This document shows, one piece after another, positions 9,880 to 19,074 of a stretch of DNA of 64,000 bases. The DNA comes from Micromonospora kangleipakensis (GTDB taxonomy: Bacteria; Actinomycetota; Actinomycetes; Mycobacteriales; Micromonosporaceae). A program made the position numbers and the translations under genes. Numbering within the stretch: the first letter of the stretch is position 1; every line of letters starts with the position of its first letter. The stretch is from positions 4,402,001 through 4,466,000 of the forward strand of contig NZ_SHLD01000001.1 of the NCBI RefSeq assembly GCF_004217615.1, written 5' to 3'. Under the pieces are notes generated by a model that searched no databases, was not told the DNA's origin, and saw only the letters and a list, made by a program, of their open reading frames with translations.

Positions 9880-10485
9880 ATGGACGAGCAGGCACGGGAG
9901 CAGGCGCTGCTCACCGCCCTGACCACCGAGCACTTCGTGCTGCAGACCTCCCGCAGCGCCACGATCGCCGAGTCGGTCGGCCGGGCCACGGTGTTCCTGA
10001 CCATGCTCTCCGCCGCGCTGATCGGGTTGGGTTTCGTCTCGACCAGCGGGCAGTTGCTCAAGCCGTACCTCGGCGCGGTGGTGCCGACCCTGGTGATCAC
10101 CGGCCTGTTCACCTTCGGCCGGCTGGTGCAGACCATGGTGGAGAACGAGCTGGATCTCCAGCGCATCCAGCGCATCCGCGCCTACTACCACCGGCAGTTC
10201 GCCGGCGAGCACGACTTCTTCGCCGACGCGGTCCTCGACGGGGACCTGCAGCGCGCCGAATGGGCGGCGGTCGGCAACCGGCCGAGCCGCTGGCAGCTGC
10301 TGCTCACCACGGGGGCGATGGTCGGGGCGGTCAACGCGCTGCTGATCGGGCTGGCCGCCACCCTGCTGACCGGCCTGACGGGCGGCTCCCCGAAGCTGGC
10401 CGTCGCGGTCGGGGTGGCGGTGGCGCTGGTGGCCTTCGGCGCGCAGGTCGCGTACATCCAGCGGGCCTCCATCTCGCTCGGCTGA
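9880..10485 (+). CDS. Hypothetical membrane protein with four transmembrane helices
   Basis: A 201-residue protein with hydrophobic pairs at about residues 38-85 and 148-195, separated by a charged loop (RIQRIRAYYHRQF...). It resembles uncharacterised actinobacterial membrane proteins; no catalytic motif is seen. ATG at 9880 is preferred over an upstream GTG because the conserved-looking start MDEQAREQALL begins there. Divergent from the pentapeptide gene, with TATCGT at 9846-9851 as a possible -10. Confidence 0.7.
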   Translation: MDEQAREQALLTALTTEHFVLQTSRSATIAESVGRATVFLTMLSAALIGLGFVSTSGQLLKPYLGAVVPTLVITGLFTFGRLVQTMVENELDLQRIQRIRAYYHRQFAGEHDFFADAVLDGDLQRAEWAAVGNRPSRWQLLLTTGAMVGAVNALLIGLAATLLTGLTGGSPKLAVAVGVAVALVAFGAQVAYIQRASISLG

Positions 10486-10526
10486 GCGGTGGCGGCGACC
10501 GCGCGGGCGCGGGCGCCGCCGGCCGG

Positions 10527-10943
10527 TCAGAAGTCGAAGAGCGCGCCGGTGCCGCGCCGCAGCGCGCAGCGGTTGTCGAAGGTCCGGGTGTACGCCACCG
10601 AGCGGTCCTGCCAGAAGCCGACGGCGCGCACGGTGAGCGGGGCGTGTTCCAGGGTGCACGGGCCCGGCTCCACGTCCAGGGCGGCGAGGTCGCCGTCGAC
10701 CCGCGCCACGAGCCGGCAGGCGGTCGTCGGGTCCGGGTGCAGGCCGCCGGCCGGACCGCAGACCAGCACGGTGGCCCGGGGCCCGGCGGGCGGCGGGTCG
10801 ACGGTGAGCAGCAGCACCGAGGGCGTCTCGGGGCCGGGGCGGGGAACCGCCCCGGCCGCCCCGGGGTGCGGGGCGGCCACGACGGCGAGCCCGCCGAGGG
10901 TCGCGGCCAGGGCGAGCGCGGTGGCGTGTCGGGCGAAGGGCAC
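10527..10943 (-). CDS. Secreted subtilisin-inhibitor-like protein (SSI family)
   Basis: A 138-residue secreted protease inhibitor. After a signal peptide (about residues 1-30) the mature part follows the SSI pattern: SVLLLTV, two disulphide pairs (VCGP...CRLV and PCTL...NRCAL), GFWQDRSVAYTRTFDNRC and terminal LFDF. By alignment with SSI the P1 residue falls on Leu in PCTLEH, which would favour subtilisin- or chymotrypsin-like targets. GTG start has AAAGGA seven bases upstream. It likely protects the cell surface from its own or rival proteases. Confidence 0.85.
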   Translation of the reverse strand: MPFARHATALALAATLGGLAVVAAPHPGAAGAVPRPGPETPSVLLLTVDPPPAGPRATVLVCGPAGGLHPDPTTACRLVARVDGDLAALDVEPGPCTLEHAPLTVRAVGFWQDRSVAYTRTFDNRCALRRGTGALFDF

Positions 10944-11359
10944 GGTGACGTCCTTTTGTCGGGCCCGGATGGGGGCCGGCTGCGGACCGGCCGTCGTGCG
11001 GCCGGGCCGTGGCAAACCCTAAGTGGACGGTGTGAACGCGAAACGTCACGAAGTGTTACGCCGGCGGGCCGCCGACACCGGACGGCACGGGCCGCGCCGG
11101 ACCCGCTTTCCTCGACATTGTCCGAACGGCTGACAACCGGAACGGTGCCCACTGTCAACGATTTTCCACCTTGCCGGGCAGTTGGCCGAAAGGATGACAA
11201 CCGAATCCCGCCGTTATTGCACAGCGTCATCCACGAAACCGGATCGTTGTCAATCGCTGACAACCGATACCGCCGTTATCGGAACGATTCATAGCGCTCT
11301 GGCAATTCGGTTTACCTTCGGTGGGAAGGACGCATTCGTCGCCGCCGAGGGGGCCCGCC
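10944..11359. other. Intergenic region with repeated TGACAACCG motif
   Basis: About 415 bases, AT-richer than the surroundings, between the SSI gene and the peptide-transporter operon. No gene seen. It holds three TGACAACCG-type repeats spaced 64 and 63 bases, described separately. Confidence 0.6.
11131..11266 (+). promoter_or_regulatory. Operator-like array upstream of peptide transporter
   Basis: TGACAACCG occurs at 11131, 11195 and 11258, all in the same orientation and about six helical turns apart. The third copy is part of a palindrome, GTTGTCA (11246-11252), ATCGC, TGACAAC (11258-11264). The first has a half-matched partner (TTGTC at 11119-11123). Even phasing suggests cooperative binding of one regulator controlling the operon starting at 11360. 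Confidence 0.45.
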
Positions 11360-12403
11360 ATGAGCGACATGTCCCACCCGCCATCGCTCTCCGCCGCCGG
11401 TGACGCGACCGTCGCTGACCCGGCCGTCGAGGTCAACTCGCCGGCCGATCCGCTGCCGTCGACCGACCGTCGGGAGATCGTCGGACGCTCGCCGAATCAG
11501 CTCGCCTGGCTGCGGCTCAAGCGCGACCGGACGGCCCGCGCCAGCGCCCTGACCCTCGTCGTCGCGGCGGTCGTCGCGGTCTGCGCGCCGCTGCTCGGCT
11601 GGCTCACCGGAATTGATCCGACGGACAAGTTCGTCGATCGTCTCAACGATTTCGGAATGCCGATCGGCTATGCCGGAGGTATCGGCGCCGAGCACTGGCT
11701 CGGGCTCGAACCGGGCAGCGGCCGGGACATCCTGCTCCAGTTGGTGTACGGCCTGCGGACGTCATTGTTCATCGCCTTCGCCTCGGCCCTGCTGGCCTCG
11801 TTCATCGGGGTGGCGGTGGGCGTGGTGGCCGGCTGGGCGCGGGGCTGGCTGGACAGCGCGGTGAACTGGGTGATCGACGTGACCCTGGCGTTCCCGTTCC
11901 TCATTTTCGCGCTCGCGGTCATCCCGATCCTGGAGGACCGCTTCTACACCGACCGGGAGGCCCCGCCGCCGGCCTTCCGGGTGGCGCTGATCATCGCCAC
12001 CTTCGGGCTGTTCAGTTGGACGTACACCGCTCGGCTGGTGCGCGGTCAGGTGATCTCCCTGCGCGAGCGGGAGTTCGTCGAGGCGGCCCGGGCGGCCGGC
12101 GCCGGCACGGGGCACATCCTGTTCCGGCAGCTGCTGCCGAACATCTGGGCGCCCATCTTGGTCACGGTGTCGCTGAACGTGCCGCAGTTCATCGCGGTCG
12201 AGGCGGCCCTGGCCTTCGTCAACATCGGCGTCACGGAGCCCACCCCGGACCTCGGCCGGATGATCTACAGCAGCGTCGGATACGTGGCGAGCGACCCCTG
12301 GTACACCCTGTTCCCCGGATTGACGATCTTCCTGCTGGTCCTGGCGTTCAACCTCTTCGGCGACGCGCTGCGGGACTCGCTGGATCCCCGGTCGACCCGG
12401 TAA
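11360..12403 (+). CDS. dppC: Peptide ABC transporter permease, DppC/OppC type
   Basis: A 347-residue inner-membrane permease. N-terminal cytoplasmic stretch (about 1-65), first helix about 66-88, then the BPD permease domain with five helices and the EAA loop (EFVEAARAAGAGTGHILFRQLLPN). It forms the channel with the DppB-type permease at 14274. GAGGGGG precedes ATG 11360. First gene of the operon; the order C-A-B-D-F is unusual because the permease precedes the binding protein. Gene symbol is by family role only. Confidence 0.85.
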   Translation: MSDMSHPPSLSAAGDATVADPAVEVNSPADPLPSTDRREIVGRSPNQLAWLRLKRDRTARASALTLVVAAVVAVCAPLLGWLTGIDPTDKFVDRLNDFGMPIGYAGGIGAEHWLGLEPGSGRDILLQLVYGLRTSLFIAFASALLASFIGVAVGVVAGWARGWLDSAVNWVIDVTLAFPFLIFALAVIPILEDRFYTDREAPPPAFRVALIIATFGLFSWTYTARLVRGQVISLREREFVEAARAAGAGTGHILFRQLLPNIWAPILVTVSLNVPQFIAVEAALAFVNIGVTEPTPDLGRMIYSSVGYVASDPWYTLFPGLTIFLLVLAFNLFGDALRDSLDPRSTR

Positions 12404-12466
12404 CCCCCGGCCATCAGGCACGTACGCCCGGCCGGCGGGGGCCGCCGGGCGGGAAGGGAGCACACC

Positions 12467-14215
12467 ATGCGAGCGAAAACCCGGACCCTGACCTGTGGGG
12501 TCCTCGCCGCGGCGCTCGTCGCCGCCGGCTGCAGCCCCACCACCGACTCCGGCGGTGGCGGGAACGACGACAAGGCGAAGACCCAGACCGGCTCGATCTC
12601 CTACGACGCCGCCGACAACCAGGGACCGGCCAAGGCGGTCGACGGGGCCACCAAGGGCGGCACCCTGACGGTCATGCAGGTCGCCGACTTCGAGCACCTC
12701 GACCCGGCCCGCAACTACGTCAACGTCCAGCAGGTCACCGGCGGGCTGATCTACCGGTCGCTGAACGGCTACAAGGAGGACGGCACCGGCAAGCTGCTGC
12801 TCGTCGGCGACCTGGCCACCGACCCGGGCAAGGACGTGAACAAGGACTGCAAGGTGTGGGAGTTCACCCTCCGCGAGGGGGTGAAATACGAGGACGGCTC
12901 GCCGGTGACCAGCAAGGACGTCGCGTACGGCATCGCCCGGTCGTACTCGGCCAACCTCAACGAGGGGCCGCACTACATCCAGCAGTGGCTCTACCCGGGC
13001 GGGGCGTACAACGCGAAATACCAGGGGCCGTACGACGGGGGCAGGCCCGCGCCGGACGGCATCGAGACGCCGGACGACCGGACCATCCGGTTCACCTTCC
13101 AGGAGCCGCACTGCGACATGCCGTACGCGGCGGCGCTGCCCACCAGCGCCCCGGTCCCGGCGGCCAAGGACACCCGGGCCAACTACGACCTGCGGCCCTT
13201 CTCGTCCGGCCCGTACCGGGTGAAGTCCTACCAGCGGGACGTGGCCCTGGAGCTGGAGCGCAACCCGCACTGGGACCCGCAGACCGACCCGCTGCGCACC
13301 GCCTACCCGGACGCGATCAAGGTGACGTTCGGACTGGAGCAGGCGCAGATCGCCGAGCGCCTCGTGGCCGACGCGCCGGCCGACCAGGCCTCGCTGAGCT
13401 GGACCGACGTGCCGCCCGCGGTGCTGCCCCGCACCACCTCCGGCACGGTCGCCGAGCGGGTGATCAAGGGTCCGACGCAGTACACCTGGGTGCTGGACAT
13501 CAACACCCAGCGGGTCACCGACCTGAACGTCCGCAAGGCGCTGAACTACGCGGTGGACAAGGACGCCGCGCTCAAGGCCATCGGCGGGCAGGCCGCCGGC
13601 TCACCGGCCACCACGCTGATGTCGCCCACCACCGCCGGCTGGAAGAAGTACGACGTCTTCAACGCCCCGGTGACCGGTGACAAGCAGAAGGTGCGGGAGC
13701 TGCTCGGCGGGAAGGGCCCGAAGCTGGTGCTGGCCCACGTCAACACCGAGCTGCGTACCCAGCAGGCCGAGGCGATCCGGAAGAACCTCACCGACATGGG
13801 CTTCACCATCGTCATGAAGCCCATCGAGCAGAGCAGCTACTACGACGAGATCGGCCGGAAGAACAACCCGTACGACCTCTACCTCAGCGGCTGGGGCTCG
13901 GACTGGCCGACCGGCTCGACGGTCATCCCGCCGCTCTACGACGGTCGGGAGATCGGGCCCGAGGGCAACAACAACCTCTCGTACCTCAACGAGCCCGGGG
14001 TGAACGCGGAGATCGACCGGGTGCGGAACCTGCCCGCGGCCGAGCAGGACGCGGCCTGGATGGCCCTGGACGAGAAGATCATGCGGGAGCACGCGCCGGT
14101 GGTGCCCTGCTACTACGACGCCACCTACGAACTGCGCGGATCGAAGATCGGCAACGCCTTCCTCAGTGACGCCTTCGGCATCATCCAGCTCAACACCATC
14201 TATGTGAAGCAGTGA
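12467..14215 (+). CDS. dppA: Peptide ABC transporter substrate-binding lipoprotein
   Basis: A 582-residue SBP family 5 protein that captures peptides outside the cell. The lipobox LVAAGC places the lipidated cysteine at residue 22, followed by a Gly/Asp-rich linker and the two-lobed binding domain from about residue 65 (GTLTVMQVADFEHLDPA). A purine-rich site (GGGAAGGGAG) precedes the ATG. A 12-bp hairpin directly follows the gene, which would favour higher expression of this gene than of the genes after it. Confidence 0.88.
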   Translation: MRAKTRTLTCGVLAAALVAAGCSPTTDSGGGGNDDKAKTQTGSISYDAADNQGPAKAVDGATKGGTLTVMQVADFEHLDPARNYVNVQQVTGGLIYRSLNGYKEDGTGKLLLVGDLATDPGKDVNKDCKVWEFTLREGVKYEDGSPVTSKDVAYGIARSYSANLNEGPHYIQQWLYPGGAYNAKYQGPYDGGRPAPDGIETPDDRTIRFTFQEPHCDMPYAAALPTSAPVPAAKDTRANYDLRPFSSGPYRVKSYQRDVALELERNPHWDPQTDPLRTAYPDAIKVTFGLEQAQIAERLVADAPADQASLSWTDVPPAVLPRTTSGTVAERVIKGPTQYTWVLDINTQRVTDLNVRKALNYAVDKDAALKAIGGQAAGSPATTLMSPTTAGWKKYDVFNAPVTGDKQKVRELLGGKGPKLVLAHVNTELRTQQAEAIRKNLTDMGFTIVMKPIEQSSYYDEIGRKNNPYDLYLSGWGSDWPTGSTVIPPLYDGREIGPEGNNNLSYLNEPGVNAEIDRVRNLPAAEQDAAWMALDEKIMREHAPVVPCYYDATYELRGSKIGNAFLSDAFGIIQLNTIYVKQ

Positions 14216-14220
14216 CCGAC

Positions 14221-14250
14221 GGTGGGGGCGGCGCGAATGCCGCCCCCACC
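14221..14250 (+). terminator. Intra-operon hairpin after the binding-protein gene
   Basis: Perfect 12-base arms GGTGGGGGCGGC (14221-14232) and GCCGCCCCCACC (14239-14250) around loop GCGAAT, six bases after the stop. There is no T run, and the next gene starts 24 bases later, so a partial terminator or 3'-end stabiliser within the transporter mRNA is the best reading. Confidence 0.55.
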
Positions 14251-14273
14251 CCGGGCCCCCCGGGGAGGTGTTC

Positions 14274-15263
14274 GTGTTCCGATTCATCGTCCGCCGACTG
14301 CTCGTCGCGGTCGTCACCCTCGCCGTCATCAGCCTGGTCACCTTCGGGCTGTTCTTCGCGGTGCCGAGCAGCCCGGCCAAGGTGATGTGCGGCAAGAACT
14401 GCACCGCCGAGGACATCGCCCAGGTGGAGCAGCGCCTCGGCATCGACCGGCCGCTGCCCTGGCAGTACGTCGACTTCGTCCGCGGCATCGCCGTCGGCCG
14501 CACGTACGGCTCGGGGGACTTCCGGCAGGAGTGCCCGGCACCCTGCCTGGGCTACTCGTTCCGCAACAACCAGCCGGTCACCGAGATCATTGCCCAGCGC
14601 GCCCCGGTGACCTTCAGCATCGTCTTCGGCGGCGCGGTGATCTGGCTGCTGCTCGGCGTCTCGCTGGGCATGGTCTCGGCGCTGCGCCGGGGGACCGTCT
14701 TCGACCGGGCCGCGATCGGCGTCACCCTGGCCGGGGCGTCCATGCAGGTCTACTTCTTCGGCCTGATCCTGCTCTACCTGCTCGTCTACTCGACCGGGCT
14801 GCTGCCGTTCCCCAACTACACACCGCTGACCGAGAACCCGGCCCGCTGGGCGGTCGGGCTGCTGCTGCCCTGGGTGACCCTCGGGTTCCTCAACTCGGCG
14901 CTCTACGCCCGGCTGTCCCGCGCGCAGATGCTGGAGACCCTCTCCGAGGACTTCGTCCGTACCGCCCGGGCCAAGGGGCTGTCGGCGCGGCAGGTGCACA
15001 CCCGGCACGCGTTGCGGGCCGCCATCACGCCGATCGTCACCATCGCCGGTCTGGACATCGGCACCAGCCTCGGCGGGACCTTCATCACCGAGACGATCTT
15101 CGGCCTGCAGGGGCTGGGCAAGGCCACCGTGGAAGCGGTGCAGTTCCTCAACCTGCCGGTGGTCATGGCCACCGTCCTGCTGGCGGCGGTCTTCATCGTG
15201 GTCGCCAACATCGTGGTCGACGTGCTCTACGCCGTCATCGACCCGCGGGTCCGGCTGAGCTGA
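14274..15263 (+). CDS. dppB: Peptide ABC transporter permease, DppB/OppB type
   Basis: A 329-residue inner-membrane permease with a first helix at about 8-30, a periplasmic part containing three cysteines (MCGKNCTAED, ECPAPCLGY) and the transmembrane permease domain with EAA loop (DFVRTARAKGLSARQVHTRH). GTG at 14274 is chosen since GGGGAGG lies five bases before; an in-frame GTG at 14268 would overlap that site. Partner of the permease at 11360. Confidence 0.85.
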   Translation: MFRFIVRRLLVAVVTLAVISLVTFGLFFAVPSSPAKVMCGKNCTAEDIAQVEQRLGIDRPLPWQYVDFVRGIAVGRTYGSGDFRQECPAPCLGYSFRNNQPVTEIIAQRAPVTFSIVFGGAVIWLLLGVSLGMVSALRRGTVFDRAAIGVTLAGASMQVYFFGLILLYLLVYSTGLLPFPNYTPLTENPARWAVGLLLPWVTLGFLNSALYARLSRAQMLETLSEDFVRTARAKGLSARQVHTRHALRAAITPIVTIAGLDIGTSLGGTFITETIFGLQGLGKATVEAVQFLNLPVVMATVLLAAVFIVVANIVVDVLYAVIDPRVRLS

Positions 15264-15278
15264 CGAGAGGAGCAGGTG

Positions 15279-16349
15279 ATGACCGGAAGGGACGTACCGG
15301 TGCCCCGGCAGGGTGGGGATCCCTACCTGCGGGTCGACGACCTGCGGGTGCACTTCGACACCACCGACGGGGTGGTCCGCGCCGTGGACGGCGTCTCCTT
15401 CGCCGTCGACCGGGACCGCACGCTGGGCATCGTGGGGGAGTCCGGCTCGGGCAAGAGCGTGACCTCGCTGGCCGTCCTGGGCCTGCACGACGCCAAGCGC
15501 GCCACCATCACCGGCGAGATCTCCGTGGGCGGCCGTCAGTTGGTCGGTCTGCCGGAGGAGGAGGTGCGGCGGCTGCGGGGCCGGGACATGGCGATGATCT
15601 TTCAGGATCCGTTGTCGGCGCTGCATCCGTACTACACGGTGGGGCGGCAGATCGCGGAGGCGTACCGGGTGCATCACCCGCGGGCGGGGAAGCGGGAGGC
15701 CCGGCAGCGGGCGGTGGACATGTTGGGTCGGGTGGGGATTCCGCAGCCGGCGCGGCGGTTCGATCAGTTTCCGCATGAGTTCTCGGGTGGGATGCGGCAG
15801 CGGGTGATGATCGCGATGGCGTTGGTGAACGATCCGGATCTGTTGATCGCGGATGAGCCGACGACGGCGTTGGATGTGACCGTGCAGGCGCAGATTTTGG
15901 ATCTGTTGGCTGATCTGCAGGCGGAGTTCCACTCGGCGATCGTGCTGATCACCCATGACCTGGGGGTGGTGTCCCAGGTGGCCGACGACGTGCTGGTGAT
16001 GTACGGGGGCCGGGCGGTGGAGTGCGGGAGCGTGGAGCAGGTGTTGCGGCGTCCGCAGCATCCGTACACGTGGGGGTTGTTGTCGAGTGTGCCGTCGTTG
16101 CACGGTGATGCGGACGCGGACCTGTTGCCGATCCCGGGTAACCCGCCGTCGTTGATCAATTTGCCGTCGGGGTGCGCGTTCCATCCCCGCTGCCGGTACG
16201 CCGGTCGCAACGGCGCCCGTTCCTTCACTCAGGTGCCCGAGCTGAGGCAGGTGGTCGAGCGTGGGCACCTGGTGGCGTGCCACCTGCCGCAGGCCGACCG
16301 CCAGCGCATCTACCGCGACGAGATCTCCCAGGTGGGGGTGGCCAGATGA
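15279..16349 (+). CDS. dppD: Peptide ABC transporter ATP-binding protein, DppD/OppD type
   Basis: A 356-residue ATPase: Walker A GESGSGKS, signature FSGGMRQR, Walker [14 protein letters not shown]-loop ITHD, then the C-terminal oligopeptide-transporter domain. That C-terminal domain has only part of the usual cysteine set ([12 protein letters not shown]); the third cysteine position reads Arg-Asn-Gly-Ala. From about 15596 to 16170 codons end mainly in G or T, unlike the C-ending codons before and after, which suggests a recombined segment. ATG 15279 follows GAGAGGAG. Confidence 0.85.
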   Translation: MTGRDVPVPRQGGDPYLRVDDLRVHFDTTDGVVRAVDGVSFAVDRDRTLGIVGESGSGKSVTSLAVLGLHDAKRATITGEISVGGRQLVGLPEEEVRRLRGRDMAMIFQDPLSALHPYYTVGRQIAEAYRVHHPRAGKREARQRAVDMLGRVGIPQPARRFDQFPHEFSGGMRQRVMIAMALVNDPDLLIADEPTTALDVTVQAQILDLLADLQAEFHSAIVLITHDLGVVSQVADDVLVMYGGRAVECGSVEQVLRRPQHPYTWGLLSSVPSLHGDADADLLPIPGNPPSLINLPSGCAFHPRCRYAGRNGARSFTQVPELRQVVERGHLVACHLPQADRQRIYRDEISQVGVAR

Positions 16350-17443
16350 GCACGGAATCCGGCAACGGCCCCGCCGGCGGCATCCCGGCCGGCCCGGTGC
16401 TCACCGCCGCAGGCGCCCGGCCGGCCCGGCCCGAGGCGGAGCCGCTGCTGCGGGTGCGTGGCCTGACGAAGCACTTCCCGGTCCGCGGCGCGTTCCGCAG
16501 CCGGGGCCTGGTGCGGGCGGTGGACGGCGTCGACCTCAACGTCCGGCCTGGCGAGGCGCTGGGCCTGGTGGGGGAGTCGGGGTGTGGGAAGACGACGACG
16601 GGTCGGATGTTGGTGCGGTTGTTGGAGCCGACCGCGGGGTCGATCGAGTTCGCGGGGCGGGACATCACCCATGCGCGGCGGGGTGAGCTGCGGCCGTTGC
16701 GGCAGGACCTGCAGATCATCTTCCAGGACCCGTACGCGTCGTTGAATCCTCGGCACACCGTGGGTCGGATCGTGGCGATGCCGTTGCAGGTCAACGGGAT
16801 CACCCCGCCCGGCGGGGTCCGCAAGCGGGTCCAGGAACTGCTGGAGCTGGTGGGGTTGAACCCGGAGCACTACAACCGGTACCCGCACGAGTTCTCCGGC
16901 GGGCAGCGCCAGCGCATCGGCATCGCCCGCGCCCTGGCGCTGCGGCCGAAGCTGATCGTCGCCGACGAGCCGGTCTCGGCCCTGGACGTGTCGATCCAGG
17001 CGCAGGTGATCAACCTGCTGCGCGACCTGCAACGCGACCTGGACCTGGCGTTCGTGTTCATCGCCCACGACCTGGCCGTGGTGCGGCACTTCTGCCACCG
17101 CGTCGCGGTCATGTACCTGGGCAAGATCGTCGAGATCGGTGACCGCGACGACATCTACCAACGCCCCCAGCACCCCTACACCCGGGCGCTGCTGTCGGCG
17201 ATCCCCGACGTGACCACCCTCGGCCCGGCCGGACGCATCCGGCTCACCGGGGACGTGCCGACTCCGCTGAACCCGCCCTCGGGCTGCCGGTTCCGTACCC
17301 GCTGCTGGAAGGCTCAGGACCGCTGCGCCACCGAGGAACCCGCCCTGGTCAGCCGCGACGGCGGCCGGCAACTCACCGCCTGCCACTACCCCGAGCAGGG
17401 GCCGGTCGCCGCCACTCCTGATGCCGCGGAGACGCTGGGGTGA
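16346..17443 (+). CDS. dppF: Peptide ABC transporter ATP-binding protein, DppF/OppF type
   Basis: A 365-residue ATPase overlapping the previous gene by ATGA. Walker A GESGCGKT, signature FSGGQRQR, Walker [14 protein letters not shown]-loop IAHD, and a C-terminal domain with the full cysteine set ([15 protein letters not shown]). A non-conserved N-terminal extension of about 35 residues precedes the ATPase. A short G/T-ending codon tract lies at about 16566-16760. Last gene of the operon; with DppD it powers import. Confidence 0.87.
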   Translation: MSTESGNGPAGGIPAGPVLTAAGARPARPEAEPLLRVRGLTKHFPVRGAFRSRGLVRAVDGVDLNVRPGEALGLVGESGCGKTTTGRMLVRLLEPTAGSIEFAGRDITHARRGELRPLRQDLQIIFQDPYASLNPRHTVGRIVAMPLQVNGITPPGGVRKRVQELLELVGLNPEHYNRYPHEFSGGQRQRIGIARALALRPKLIVADEPVSALDVSIQAQVINLLRDLQRDLDLAFVFIAHDLAVVRHFCHRVAVMYLGKIVEIGDRDDIYQRPQHPYTRALLSAIPDVTTLGPAGRIRLTGDVPTPLNPPSGCRFRTRCWKAQDRCATEEPALVSRDGGRQLTACHYPEQGPVAATPDAAETLG

Positions 17444-17562
17444 GCCGGCGCCGACCCACCGCGGACGGGCCTGCTGGCTCATGGTGGCCAGCCCGGGGGT
17501 GACCACGGCCGGGACGCCGGCGAGCAGGTGACGGCCGGCAGTGACCCGGGCGCGGGGCGAGG

Positions 17563-18408
17563 TCACGGGCGACGGGCCGCCCAGGCGGTCCGGCTGCCCC
17601 GGACCGTCAGGTCGCGGCGGCGCAGGAGGCTGTCGGGGTTGTCGTCCGCCAGGAGACGGTCGAGGGTGCCGAGGTCGTCGCTGGCCAGCCGGCCGTCGAG
17701 GGCCGAGCGGATGCGGCGCAGGTAGGCGTGCGCGTAGCGCCCGGTGCTCGGCGGCGCCGGGGTCGCCTCGACGGTGAAGCTGCGCTGCGCGGCGATCTCG
17801 AAACCGGCCCCCGCCAGGTGCGGCCGCCAGTTCGGGTGCGCGTTCCAGCCCGCCTGCGCCAGGGCCTCGTGGCAGCGTGACTCCAGGCCGGGCCGGCCCA
17901 GCCCGACGTCGTCGGGCAGGAAGCGGGGCAGGGCGTCCATCTCGACGACCACCAGCAGGCCACCGGGGTTCAGTGCGGCGTGGACGTCGCGGAGCACCCG
18001 GTCGGGGTCGGCGACCTCGTGCAGCGACGAGGCCGCCCAGACGACGTCCGCCGCGCCGACCTCGGGCCAGGCGACGTCCAGGTCGGCCCGCACCACGCGC
18101 AGCCGATCGGCCAGCCGCTGCTCGCGGGCCGCCCCGCGGACGCGGTCCAGCATCACCGCCGACCTGTCGATCGCGACCACGGCGGCGGAGCTGAACCGGC
18201 GCGCCAGCGCCAGGCTGCCGGTGCCGGTGCCCGCACCCACGTCGACGACCGTGCGCGGCGCGTCCGAGGCGTGCCGCCCGACCCACGCGGTCACCTCGTC
18301 CAGGTACGGGCCGAGCACCTCCGCGTCCAGGTCCAGCAGGTCCGCCAGCCCTGCCTCGTCGTGATGTGCCGGTCCGCCGCCGTGGTGGTGGGAAGAGTGG
18401 TGTGCCAT
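17563..18408 (-). CDS. SAM-dependent methyltransferase (class I)
   Basis: A 281-residue protein with a His-rich start (MAHHSSHHHGGG) that may bind metal. Motif I VVDVGAGTGTGSLALA near residue 52, acidic Asp after strand 2 (VVAIDRS), and motif post-I typical of class I enzymes. Substrate is unknown. It is divergent from the XRE-cupin regulator at 18457, with only 48 bases between the starts, so the regulator likely controls it. Confidence 0.8.
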   Translation of the reverse strand: MAHHSSHHHGGGPAHHDEAGLADLLDLDAEVLGPYLDEVTAWVGRHASDAPRTVVDVGAGTGTGSLALARRFSSAAVVAIDRSAVMLDRVRGAAREQRLADRLRVVRADLDVAWPEVGAADVVWAASSLHEVADPDRVLRDVHAALNPGGLLVVVEMDALPRFLPDDVGLGRPGLESRCHEALAQAGWNAHPNWRPHLAGAGFEIAAQRSFTVEATPAPPSTGRYAHAYLRRIRSALDGRLASDDLGTLDRLLADDNPDSLLRRRDLTVRGSRTAWAARRP

Positions 18409-18443
18409 GCCCCCGACGCTAACCGCCCTGTGCGCCTGCGGCA

Positions 18444-18466
18444 TACAATCTTGCGTGTGACGCAAG
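18444..18466 (+). promoter_or_regulatory. -10 box and palindromic operator over a leaderless start
   Basis: TACAAT (18444-18449) is followed seven bases later by the GTG start of the XRE-cupin gene. The palindrome CTTGCGT-GTG-ACGCAAG (18450-18466) has perfect seven-base arms and is centred on that GTG. This is the arrangement expected for leaderless transcription with autorepression. Confidence 0.55.
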
Positions 18467-19047
18467 AAGTCGCCCTCGACACCGTGATCCGCCAGCGCAT
18501 CCGCGGCCTGCGACTGGCTCGCGGCTGGTCGCTGGACGCCCTCGCCGCCCGCTGCCACCTCAGCCCCTCCACCCTGAGCCGCCTCGAGACCGGGCACCGC
18601 AGGATCGCCCTCGACCAGCTGGTCCCCATCGCCCGGGCGCTCGGCACCACGCTCGATCAGCTCGTCGAGGCCGTCGACGACGAGGACGTGGTGATCCGAC
18701 CGCAGCCGACGCACACCCGAGGGCTGACGACCTGGCTGCTGTCCCGCGAAGACGCTCTCCACGGCGTGACCGTGGCGAAGATGCGGATCACGCCCGAGCG
18801 GCCGACGGGAGCGGAGCACCTGGGAGTGCACCCCGGCCGCGAGTGGTTCACCGTCCTGTCCGGCACCGCCTGCCTGCGACTGGGTGCGCGGACCATCCTG
18901 GTCCGGGCGGGCGACGCCGCCGAGTTCTCGACCATGGTCCCGCACGCCATCGGCGCCCATGCCGGTCCCGTGGAGATCCTCACCATCTTCGACCACGACG
19001 GCGAGCGGGCCCACCTGCACGCCCCCGACGACGCCCCGCAGCGGTGA
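18457..19047 (+). CDS. XRE-family transcriptional regulator with C-terminal cupin
   Basis: A 196-residue regulator: helix-turn-helix at residues about 14-68 (LAARCHLSPSTLSRLETG) and a cupin sensor at about 105-185 with the double glycine-rich beta motifs (GVHPGREWFTVLSG). The cupin probably binds a small ligand. Start is GTG at 18457, inside a palindrome and just behind a -10 box, so autoregulated and leaderless. Divergent methyltransferase is the likely target. Confidence 0.85.
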   Translation: MTQEVALDTVIRQRIRGLRLARGWSLDALAARCHLSPSTLSRLETGHRRIALDQLVPIARALGTTLDQLVEAVDDEDVVIRPQPTHTRGLTTWLLSREDALHGVTVAKMRITPERPTGAEHLGVHPGREWFTVLSGTACLRLGARTILVRAGDAAEFSTMVPHAIGAHAGPVEILTIFDHDGERAHLHAPDDAPQR

Positions 19048-19074
19048 TGTCGGCCGCACGGGGACGCGGCGACC

